NCBI GenBank assembly: GCA_035480535.1
Contig: DATIHQ010000062.1
Location: 1 to 5,248, forward strand
Direction: 5' to 3'
Origin: DATIHQ01 sp035480535
GTDB taxonomy: Bacteria > Chlamydiota > Chlamydiia > Chlamydiales > SM23-39
Length of the DNA stretch: 5,248 bases
Under the pieces are notes generated by a model, which did no database searches, was not told where the DNA came from, and saw nothing but the letters and a program-made list of their open reading frames with translations. Made by a program: the position numbers and the translations under genes. How positions within the stretch are numbered: position 1 is the stretch's first letter; the number at the start of each line of letters is the position of its first letter. Below, one piece after another: positions 1 to 4,914 of the stretch.

Positions 1-220
1 TCTTCAACCGTTCAGCAACATCGAGCCCTTTAATATGATCCGCATGTTCATGCGTGATCAGAATCGCCTGAATGCTCTCCAACGCCACGCCAATTTCTCT
101 CAAGCGCGCAACCAACGCACTCGCGCTAATTCACGCATCGATCAACACACGCGTCGACGCCGTCCCCACATAGATGCAATTGCCTTTCGACCCCGACGCC
201 AGCGGACAAAACCCAATCAT
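1..220 (-). pseudogene. MBL-fold metallohydrolase (YycJ/WalJ-like), 5' part, interrupted by an in-frame TGA
   Basis: Reading the minus strand from ATG (220-218) gives an N-terminus typical of YycJ/WalJ-type metallo-beta-lactamase-fold hydrolases: FCPLASGSKGNCIYVG near residues 4-19, then VLIDA, a stop, ISASALVARL, and the metal-binding motif THEHADHIKGL (HxHxDH at residues 57-62). The stop is TGA at 133-131 (codon 30). The family has Gly here (DAG[IL]S), so a single change from GGA explains it. The frame is otherwise open on both sides to the window edge, where the gene is cut after about 73 codons; the rest lies outside. Family members are Zn/Mn-dependent phosphodiesterases or nucleases, linked in Firmicutes to cell-wall control or DNA repair; the role here is unknown. 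It may be a recent pseudogene or a sequence error. Restart downstream would lose the ASGSKGN strand, so a working product is unlikely if the TGA is real. Family assignment is firm; gene status is uncertain. Confidence 0.8.
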
Positions 221-229
221 AACCTGCGC

Positions 230-258
230 ATTCTACTTAAGGTTGTCCTTAATCACAA
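230..258 (-). promoter_or_regulatory. Predicted sigma70-type promoter for the MBL-fold gene
   Basis: On the minus strand, TTGTGA (258-253) and TAGAAT (235-230) are separated by exactly 17 bp. These match the -35 and -10 consensus at 4/6 and 5/6 positions. The expected transcription start is near 222-224, only a few bases before the ATG at 220, so the transcript would be almost leaderless; only a weak CAGG lies before the ATG. The 17-bp spacer is almost wholly a perfect inverted repeat (237-252). Prediction by eye only. Confidence 0.45.
237..252. repeat. 16-bp inverted repeat in a promoter spacer, possible operator
   Basis: TTAAGG (237-242) and CCTTAA (247-252) form a perfect 6-bp inverted repeat around TTGT. 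It fills the spacer between the predicted -35 and -10 of the minus-strand hydrolase promoter and overlaps the weak -35 proposed for the plus-strand lipoprotein gene. That position suits a repressor or activator site, but no regulator is known. A similar repeat (TTAAGA-TC-TCTTAA) lies in the other divergent region at 3099-3112. The stem is too short and AT-rich to be a convincing terminator. Confidence 0.35.
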
Positions 259-271
259 GAATGTGTTAAAA
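243..271 (+). promoter_or_regulatory. Weak candidate promoter for the small lipoprotein gene
   Basis: TTGTCC (243-248) and TTAAAA (266-271) have a 17-bp spacer and would place the start near 278, just before the GGAGGA ribosome binding site at 283-288. The box matches are poor (4/6 and 3/6), so this rests mostly on position. Its -35 overlaps the inverted repeat at 237-252. Confidence 0.22.
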
Positions 272-296
272 AGATTTTTTTTGGAGGACACTCTTT

Positions 297-455
297 ATGA
301 AAAAACTATTCATCGCCATCTGTTTTCTCGTCGCGTCGTGCAGCAGCAATTCGCAAACACAAACCAATCCCAGCAGCAAGACCATGCAAAAAAATGAACC
401 TTGCGACTGCTGCCCTAATTGCCGCTACTCAAGCGGTAATAACAACCCTGGCTAA
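297..455 (+). CDS. Small Cys-rich lipoprotein, 52 residues
   Basis: The ATG at 297 follows a strong ribosome binding site, GGAGGA (283-288), with an 8-base spacer. The product begins MKKLFIAICFLVASCSSNSQ: a basic start, a short hydrophobic stretch (residues 4-13) and the lipobox VASC with Cys15 as the predicted lipidated residue after signal peptidase II cleavage. A polar Ser/Gln/Thr/Asn linker follows, then a cluster CDCCPNC (residues 36-42) and a polar tail SSGNNNPG. The mature peptide would be about 38 residues, anchored in a membrane. The Cys cluster could bind a metal or form disulfides. Chlamydiae have small Cys-rich lipoproteins in the outer envelope (OmcA in Chlamydia), but I see no alignable homology, so this is only an analogy. 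The last 62 bases are overlapped by another open frame starting at 394. Lipoprotein signal and start are well supported; function is unknown. Confidence 0.68.
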   Translation: MKKLFIAICFLVASCSSNSQTQTNPSSKTMQKNEPCDCCPNCRYSSGNNNPG

Positions 456-546
456 GCCGTTTAAGTTGCTGAACACCATCATTGCTCTTGCAAAATTTGG
501 CTTGGCCAATAAGTCTGTTATTTTCCTAAGAAAAATTGTTAAATAA
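394..546 (+). CDS. Possible small hydrophobic/amphipathic peptide, 50 residues, overlapping the lipoprotein gene
   Basis: An open frame from ATG (394) to TAA (544-546) runs out of frame with the end of the lipoprotein gene. The product is Ala/Leu/Ile-rich with regularly spaced Lys: MNLATAALIAATQAV, then KPFKLLNTIIALAKFGL, ending FLRKIVK. It would form amphipathic or membrane-seeking helices and has no Cys or acidic residues. No ribosome binding site precedes the ATG, so it would need translational coupling or a frame change. A run of seven A (388-394) sits exactly where the lipoprotein frame meets this one; losing one A would fuse them into a lipoprotein of about 82 residues with a different tail. 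It may be a real overlapping gene, the true 3' half of a frame-shifted gene, or chance. Confidence 0.3.
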   Translation: MNLATAALIAATQAVITTLAKPFKLLNTIIALAKFGLANKSVIFLRKIVK

Positions 547-619
547 AAAATTTTCACTTTGAAAAATAAAGCCAATCATTTAAAGAATGGAATTTGGGTA
601 CAAAGGAAATTGGAGCATT
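547..619. other. AT-rich gap before the unknown helical protein gene
   Basis: This short AT-rich stretch has no convincing terminator. TTTTC/GAAAA around ACTTT (551-565) is a weak AT-only hairpin. No clear -35/-10 pair with good spacing was found for the following gene. An upstream ATG at 587 is in frame with that gene but has only a poor AAAGA before it. Confidence 0.3.
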
Positions 620-979
620 ATGTTTGGCCAAGAAATTCTGATAGAGATCGATTCAACTCTCGATCAATTGATTCGGAATGCTGAAGTCATTCAAACTGTC
701 GATCCAAAAGAACTCTCTGAAACAGAGGTCGATGCATTCCAGAAAACGCAGGAAAGCCTGCTCCAACACTTGATTCACCTGGATCAATTCCTCGAAGACA
801 AACGAAAAAATCTCAAAGTACAAGATAAACGTTCAGCCGGTTTTAAAATCCAAGAAAAACTGCAGAAGTTTGAAAAATTAAAAAGCGATTATCATAAAAC
901 AATCTCAGAATCAGGCCCCTTTCGAAAATGCCCCTTTCTTTCTAAGCGGCGCAGCAAACGGTTCCTGCAAGCTGTTTAA
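620..979 (+). CDS. Conserved-looking helical protein of unknown function, 119 residues
   Basis: I do not recognise a named family. The product is charged and almost entirely helical. Segments LIEIDSTLDQLIRNAEVIQ (from about residue 7) and SETEVDAFQKTQESLLQHLIHLDQFLEDKR (about 35-64) have heptad-like spacing, as does FKIQEKLQKFEKLKSDY. The protein ends in a basic tail, SKRRSKRFLQAV. It has no signal peptide or membrane segment, so it is probably cytosolic and perhaps a binding partner or chaperone-like helical protein; that is inference. The start at 620 (MFGQEIL) is preferred because GGAG (612-615) lies before it, although the 4-base spacer is short. A start at 587 would add 11 residues (MEFGYKGNWSI) with little ribosome binding site support. 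The stop (977-979) overlaps the stop of the convergent E1 gene (978-976). The basic C-terminus might contact RNA or DNA. Confidence 0.72.
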   Translation: MFGQEILIEIDSTLDQLIRNAEVIQTVDPKELSETEVDAFQKTQESLLQHLIHLDQFLEDKRKNLKVQDKRSAGFKIQEKLQKFEKLKSDYHKTISESGPFRKCPFLSKRRSKRFLQAV

Positions 980-3084
980 TAATTAATTAATTGTCGAAGC
1001 GCGGCTTCGATATCTTTTGTCTGAGGGAGCACCTCATCTTCAAGATCTTTGCAATAAGGGACGGGACAATCTTTTCCGGTGACGCGCAGGATGGGCGCAT
1101 CGAGGAAAAGAAAGGCCTCTTCGGCAGCGCGCGCGGCGAGTTCTGCGCCAAAACCGCAGTTGCGCGCGGCTTCGTGAGCGATGAGCAGCTTGCCCGTCTT
1201 GCGAACGGAGTTGAGAACGGTTTGAAAATCAAGCGGAACAATTGTGCGAAGATCGATCACTTCGATGGAAATCCCCTCTTTGTGGAGCGCTTCCGCCGCC
1301 TCAAAGGCCATGAGAACGGTCATTCCCCAGCCAACGATCGTCGCATCGGTTCCTTCCCGGACAATATTGGCCTGGCCAAAAGGAAGGAGCTCTTCGGGCC
1401 CCGTTTCGGGACGGGCGCAAAAGAGGCGCTGGCGGTAGAGGGCTTTATGTTCGAGGAAGATGACGGGATTGGGATCGCGGATGGCGGTTTTTAGGAGCCG
1501 TTTGGCATCGGCCGCATTGCTGGGGATGACGACTTTGAGGCCTGGGCAGTGGCTGAGATAGGCTTCGGTACTTTGGGAATGGTAGGGGCCGCCCTGAATG
1601 TAGCCGCCGTAGGGCATCCGGATCACAACGGGGCAATTCCATTGGCCATTCGAGCGGTAATAAAAACTGGAGAGCTCATTGAAGAGCTGATTCATCCCGG
1701 TCCACGAATAGTCGGCAAATTGGATCTCGGCAACAGGTTTATGAAGTCCATCGAGGGAAAGTCCCAAAGCGAGAGCCACAATGGTCGATTCGGCAAGAGT
1801 GGAATTAAAGCAGCGGTTTTTTCCAAAGCGGTCGGTGAGCGTTCGGGTAATGCCAAATACGCCCCCTTTTCCATGAGCCACATCTTGGCCAAAGACAATG
1901 ACGCCTGGATCGCGCTCCATCTCTTCGATGAGCGCATGATTTAGGGCGTCCATCATTACGATCGCTTCGCCCGGCTCTTTAGAGATGGAAGGAGGCGCCT
2001 CAAAGGGATGAAAAACCTTTTCGGCGGCAGTGGCGCGATTGGGGAAAGGGAGGAGATCGGCCTCAAGGGCCGCTTTTTCAATCAGATCCATGTGCTGACG
2101 CCGGAGTTCATCGATCTCCATTGAGGTGAGGAACTTTCGCTCGATCAGCCAGTTTTCAAAGCGGGGGATCGGATCTTGGGCTTTTTCTTCTGCAATGACT
2201 GTTTCACATTTGTATTTCTTGGGATCGTCGCTGCTGCTGTGGGGGCAAATGCGGGGCACTTTGGCGATGATGAGGCTAGGGCCTTCCCCCGATCGCGCTT
2301 TTAAAACGGCCTGCGTCAGAGCCTCTGTCGTTTCTTCATAATCGCATCCATCGAATTCAAAGACAGCTAGCCCTTCATAGCCGCGGGCCATTTTGGCAAT
2401 GGTTCCTCCTGCCGTTTGCTCCTCGATGGGAACAGAAATCGCCCATCCATTGTCTTGGATCACAAAGACAATCGGCAAGTTGTGCAGACAAGAAAAATTC
2501 ACCGCTTCATGGAAATCGCCCTGCGAGGTGGCTCCGTCGCCAGCAGATACATAAACGACCTCTTTAGCGCCGCGGAGCTGGGCTGATTTAGCCACTCCCA
2601 CAGCTTGCAAAAATTGAGAGCCTACACAGCTGGACTGGCAGGGAATGCGAAGGTTTTTCTGGGAAAAATGTTCCGGCATCATTCGCCCGCCTGAATGGTT
2701 GGGAATATCGCGGGCTAAAAAGGCGGCGAGAAGATCTTGAATGGTGCAGCCGAGACCGATGGCAAAAGCGCGATCGCGGTAATAGGGAAAGGCCCAATCG
2801 GTTCCTGGAATCAGCGAGAGGGCGGAGACAGCCCCGATCATCTCATGGCCCGACATGGCGAGCTGAAACGTCGCCCCTTTGTTTTGACGGACGAGTTTCC
2901 CCATTTTGTCATCCATGAAACGGGTGAGGTGCATCACTTCAAGCGTTTTCAGGGCCCGTTCTCGAGACGGTCCAAAAAGATCGTTTAAAATTGATCGCTC
3001 ATTCTGTTTTGTTACATGAATTCCCATAGGCTTAAAGTATAACGAAAGAGGGTCTTCCAATCGATGAAAAAATTTCTTTGACAA
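976..3084 (-). CDS. 2-oxo-acid dehydrogenase E1, fused alpha and beta subunits (2-oxoisovalerate dehydrogenase-like)
   Basis: This 702-residue thiamine-diphosphate enzyme combines both E1 chains. Expected role: decarboxylation of 2-oxo acids, probably branched-chain, and acyl transfer to the lipoyl group of an E2; no E2 or E3 lies in this window. The alpha part spans about residues 40-345: YYRDRAF (101-107), the SSCVGSQFLQAVG segment (151-163), the cofactor motif GDGATSQGD through DNGWAIS (182-217), and PHSSSDD (281-287). PHSSSDD matches the loop of branched-chain E1 alpha, with His282 at the catalytic His position. The beta part spans about 371-700: FGQDVAHGKGGVFG (398-411), FNSTLAE with the cofactor-contacting Glu432, GGPYHSQSTEAYL with catalytic His502, and a transketolase C-terminal domain from about 580, including AHEAARNCGFGAE (636-648). 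Key residues are kept, so it should be active. Translation starts at TTG (3084) because AAAGGAG (3100-3094) lies 9 bases upstream; the first ATG is codon 20. The fusion is known from Chlamydiae and some Bacteroidetes. Exact substrate (branched-chain, pyruvate or other) is inferred. Confidence 0.93.
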   Translation of the reverse strand: MSKKFFHRLEDPLSLYFKPMGIHVTKQNERSILNDLFGPSRERALKTLEVMHLTRFMDDKMGKLVRQNKGATFQLAMSGHEMIGAVSALSLIPGTDWAFPYYRDRAFAIGLGCTIQDLLAAFLARDIPNHSGGRMMPEHFSQKNLRIPCQSSCVGSQFLQAVGVAKSAQLRGAKEVVYVSAGDGATSQGDFHEAVNFSCLHNLPIVFVIQDNGWAISVPIEEQTAGGTIAKMARGYEGLAVFEFDGCDYEETTEALTQAVLKARSGEGPSLIIAKVPRICPHSSSDDPKKYKCETVIAEEKAQDPIPRFENWLIERKFLTSMEIDELRRQHMDLIEKAALEADLLPFPNRATAAEKVFHPFEAPPSISKEPGEAIVMMDALNHALIEEMERDPGVIVFGQDVAHGKGGVFGITRTLTDRFGKNRCFNSTLAESTIVALALGLSLDGLHKPVAEIQFADYSWTGMNQLFNELSSFYYRSNGQWNCPVVIRMPYGGYIQGGPYHSQSTEAYLSHCPGLKVVIPSNAADAKRLLKTAIRDPNPVIFLEHKALYRQRLFCARPETGPEELLPFGQANIVREGTDATIVGWGMTVLMAFEAAEALHKEGISIEVIDLRTIVPLDFQTVLNSVRKTGKLLIAHEAARNCGFGAELAARAAEEAFLFLDAPILRVTGKDCPVPYCKDLEDEVLPQTKDIEAALRQLINY

Positions 3085-3105
3085 ATAAAAAAACTCCTTT
3101 AAGAT
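3078..3105 (+). promoter_or_regulatory. Predicted sigma70-type promoter for the S1P lyase gene
   Basis: A perfect -35 box TTGACA (3078-3083) is followed after 16 bp by TAAGAT (3100-3105), 4/6 to the -10 consensus. Transcription would start near 3112, giving a leader of about 18 bases that contains the ribosome binding site. The -35 overlaps the first codons of the divergent E1 gene, and the -10 lies within the inverted repeat at 3099-3112. No comparably clear promoter was found for the E1 gene on the other strand. Prediction by eye. Confidence 0.5.
3094..3100 (-). promoter_or_regulatory. Ribosome binding site supporting a TTG start for the E1 fusion
   Basis: On the minus strand AAAGGAG (3100-3094) is followed by a 9-base T-rich spacer and TTG (3084-3082). 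No ATG or GTG is near it in frame, and the next ATG is 19 codons further in without such a site. This decides for the non-ATG start. Confidence 0.7.
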
Positions 3106-3112
3106 CTCTTAA
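3099..3112. repeat. 14-bp inverted repeat between divergent genes, possible operator
   Basis: TTAAGA (3099-3104) and TCTTAA (3107-3112) are a perfect inverted repeat around TC. It covers the predicted -10 and start region of the lyase promoter and lies just upstream of the E1 ribosome binding site, within a 45-bp gap between the two start codons. A protein bound here could affect both genes. It resembles the TTAAGG/CCTTAA repeat at 237-252. Confidence 0.35.
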
Positions 3113-3119
3113 CTTTTTT

Positions 3120-3125
3120 GGAGGG
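3120..3125 (+). promoter_or_regulatory. Ribosome binding site fixing the S1P lyase start at ATG 3130
   Basis: GGAGGG (3120-3125) lies 4 bases before ATG at 3130. A nominal TTG start at 3118 would use this site as its own codons, so it is rejected. The context TTTTTTGGAGG also precedes the lipoprotein gene (277-287). Confidence 0.75.
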
Positions 3126-3129
3126 ATTT

Positions 3130-4914
3130 ATGTCCTATACGATTCTAGAACCACTCTATGCCGCTGCAGCGCGAAATATCCGTTATGCCGCACAAATTGC
3201 CAACGCTTCTCTACAATCCCATTCTCCGCTCGCCTTAATCACTGCAACAGCGCTGGGAATCTACACTATCCAAAAATTGGGCGAGGTGCTCTCCCGCCAG
3301 AAACTCGCTGCTTGGGCCCTGGCCATCCCCGCCATCCGAAAAAAATATGAGGCAGAGATCCTGAAGGCCTACTTTGCCTTCCGGACCAAAACGGCGGAGA
3401 GATGGAAGAAATTTGGCGATCCCATCGTGAAAATCCCCGAAGAGGGAATGAGCTATGCAGCGCTGATCGAGCGGATTGAAAAATTTTCCAAGATTGTTGT
3501 CGATGGGCTTAAAGAACAACACGTCTCGGGAACGATTTATTCCGATAGCTTAAAAAAAGACCGCCCTCCTCTTTCGCGCGTCCAGCCTCCGAATTCTGAT
3601 AAACTGGAAGAGCTTTTTGCAGTGGCCTATAAAGAAGCGAATCTCTGGAATTCACTCCATGGAAAGGAATTTGCGGTTGGCCCTTTCCTCAACAGTCAGG
3701 TCGTTCAAATGGCGGCAGACCTTTTTGGAGGCAAAAGCGACCGGGTGATGGGGACGGTGACTTCTGGAGGATCAGAAAGCCTGATGATGGCTGCTATGGC
3801 CTATCGAAATTGGGGACGGGAGGTGAAGGGACACCGCCTAGGAAAAAGCGTCATTCTCGCATCTGACACAGCCCACGCCGCTCTCAAGAAAGCGGGGATC
3901 GCCCACGACATTCAGATCATTGAGATCCCCACAGGTGAGACAGGCGTTCTTGACATCCATGCAGTGAATGAGGCGATCGAGATTCATGGGGACAAAGTGG
4001 TTGCTCTTTTCCTTTCAGCGCCCAATTATCCCACAGGAAAGATCGATCCCATTCGAGAAATCGCCCGCAAAAGAAATTTCGGCATCCATGTCGATTGCTG
4101 TTTAGGAGGATTTCTTCTCGATAACCATGACTCGAATTATTTAACGATGGCTGGCGTCACAAGTCTGTCCGCCGATGTCCATAAAAACGGCCAATGCCCC
4201 AAAGGCGCCTCTGTCCTTGTCACGCAGGCGATGCCAAATGGGGAAAATCTGTTTCATTACGCCATCTTTGTAGATCCCTATTGGAAGGGAGGTCTTTATG
4301 GAACTCCCAGAAACGGGGGCAGCCAATCGTGCGTACCTGAGATCACAGCTTTTATTGCGATGCTCGCCATCGGCAAAAAAGGATATCGGGAAAATAGTCA
4401 GAAAATCCGACAAAAGACGCAAGAATTGGCCCAAGCAATTGACAGTTCCGATGCCCTTCGATTGATCGTGCAGCCCGATCTCAATGTGGTCACTTTTAAA
4501 GTTGCTGAAAAACATAAACTAGACTTTGGCGCCACCTATGTTTTTGCCCAGGAAATGGAGCAGAGAAAATTCACTCTCAACACGATTCAAGGCGATGCGG
4601 TTCATTACTGCATGACGGCGCGCGATGCCAATAATCCCACATTCATCGCCGCATTTAAAACGGCCGCGCAAGAAAGCTTTGAAGCCGTGCAGAAAACGCA
4701 AGAAGAGGTAAGGCGCAAAGGAGAAAAATTCTCTGGAGAAGCGGGGATGTATTGCAATTTGGAAGCAGCTCTTAAACCCAATCTCCAAAAACAGGGGTTC
4801 TTTAAATTTCTGGAAAATTATCTTTTGGGAGCTATGGCTGCGAAAACAATGATCCGCCGCCATTTTGAAGCGCTCAGCAACCCGCTTGCAGCTATTTCTC
4901 TTTCTTCGTCTTGA
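3130..4914 (+). CDS. Sphingosine-1-phosphate lyase-like PLP-dependent enzyme, 594 residues
   Basis: A group II PLP-dependent decarboxylase-fold protein. It aligns by eye along its whole length with eukaryotic S1P lyase, which cleaves phosphorylated sphingoid bases to a long-chain aldehyde and phosphoethanolamine. Shared segments: SGTIYS (123-128), VTSGGSESLMMA (200-211), SDTAHAAL with PLP-stacking His239 (235-242), IHVDCCLGGFL with PLP-binding Asp312 (309-319), SADVHKNGQCPKGAS with Schiff-base Lys342 and the second conserved Lys348 (337-351), and VDPYWKGGLYGTPRNGGSQS (371-390). Residues about 24-40 (LALITATALGIYTIQKL) form a possible membrane helix followed by a basic region, as in the eukaryotic enzyme. 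Differences: the lyase HKYGYAPKG is HKNGQCPKG here, the region after SLHGKEF lacks the usual FPG motif, and about 15 residues are inserted near 132-146. The start at ATG 3130 is set by GGAGGG. It diverges from the E1 gene and overlaps the next gene tail-to-tail. A secreted host-directed role, as for the Legionella enzyme, is possible but not shown. Another PLP decarboxylase activity is less likely. Confidence 0.9.
   Translation: MSYTILEPLYAAAARNIRYAAQIANASLQSHSPLALITATALGIYTIQKLGEVLSRQKLAAWALAIPAIRKKYEAEILKAYFAFRTKTAERWKKFGDPIVKIPEEGMSYAALIERIEKFSKIVVDGLKEQHVSGTIYSDSLKKDRPPLSRVQPPNSDKLEELFAVAYKEANLWNSLHGKEFAVGPFLNSQVVQMAADLFGGKSDRVMGTVTSGGSESLMMAAMAYRNWGREVKGHRLGKSVILASDTAHAALKKAGIAHDIQIIEIPTGETGVLDIHAVNEAIEIHGDKVVALFLSAPNYPTGKIDPIREIARKRNFGIHVDCCLGGFLLDNHDSNYLTMAGVTSLSADVHKNGQCPKGASVLVTQAMPNGENLFHYAIFVDPYWKGGLYGTPRNGGSQSCVPEITAFIAMLAIGKKGYRENSQKIRQKTQELAQAIDSSDALRLIVQPDLNVVTFKVAEKHKLDFGATYVFAQEMEQRKFTLNTIQGDAVHYCMTARDANNPTFIAAFKTAAQESFEAVQKTQEEVRRKGEKFSGEAGMYCNLEAALKPNLQKQGFFKFLENYLLGAMAAKTMIRRHFEALSNPLAAISLSSS

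Noticed and set aside
131..133. Selenocysteine or reassigned TGA in the hydrolase
   Set aside because: The family has Gly there, no selenocysteine signal is evident downstream, and TGA acts as a normal stop for the lyase while Trp is encoded by TGG.
35..397. A 120-codon open frame on the plus strand covering the hydrolase remnant and the start of the lipoprotein gene
   Set aside because: Its product is a low-complexity Arg/His/Gln/Asn-rich string lying antisense to a recognisable MBL-fold gene and out of frame with the lipoprotein, which has the ribosome binding site.
497..509. TTGGC-TTG-GCCAA hairpin as a terminator for the lipoprotein gene
   Set aside because: Only five base pairs, no following T run, and it lies inside the second small open frame.
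551..565. TTTTC/GAAAA hairpin as a terminator
   Set aside because: AT-dominated five-base-pair stem without a T tract; expected by chance in AT-rich spacer DNA.
991..1944. Long plus-strand open frames inside the E1 gene (991-1494 and 1549-1944)
   Set aside because: They are antisense mirrors of a well-identified coding region; no ribosome binding sites or protein motifs support them.
3118..3129. TTG start giving four extra residues to the lyase
   Set aside because: The TTG GAG GGA codons are the ribosome binding site of the ATG at 3130.
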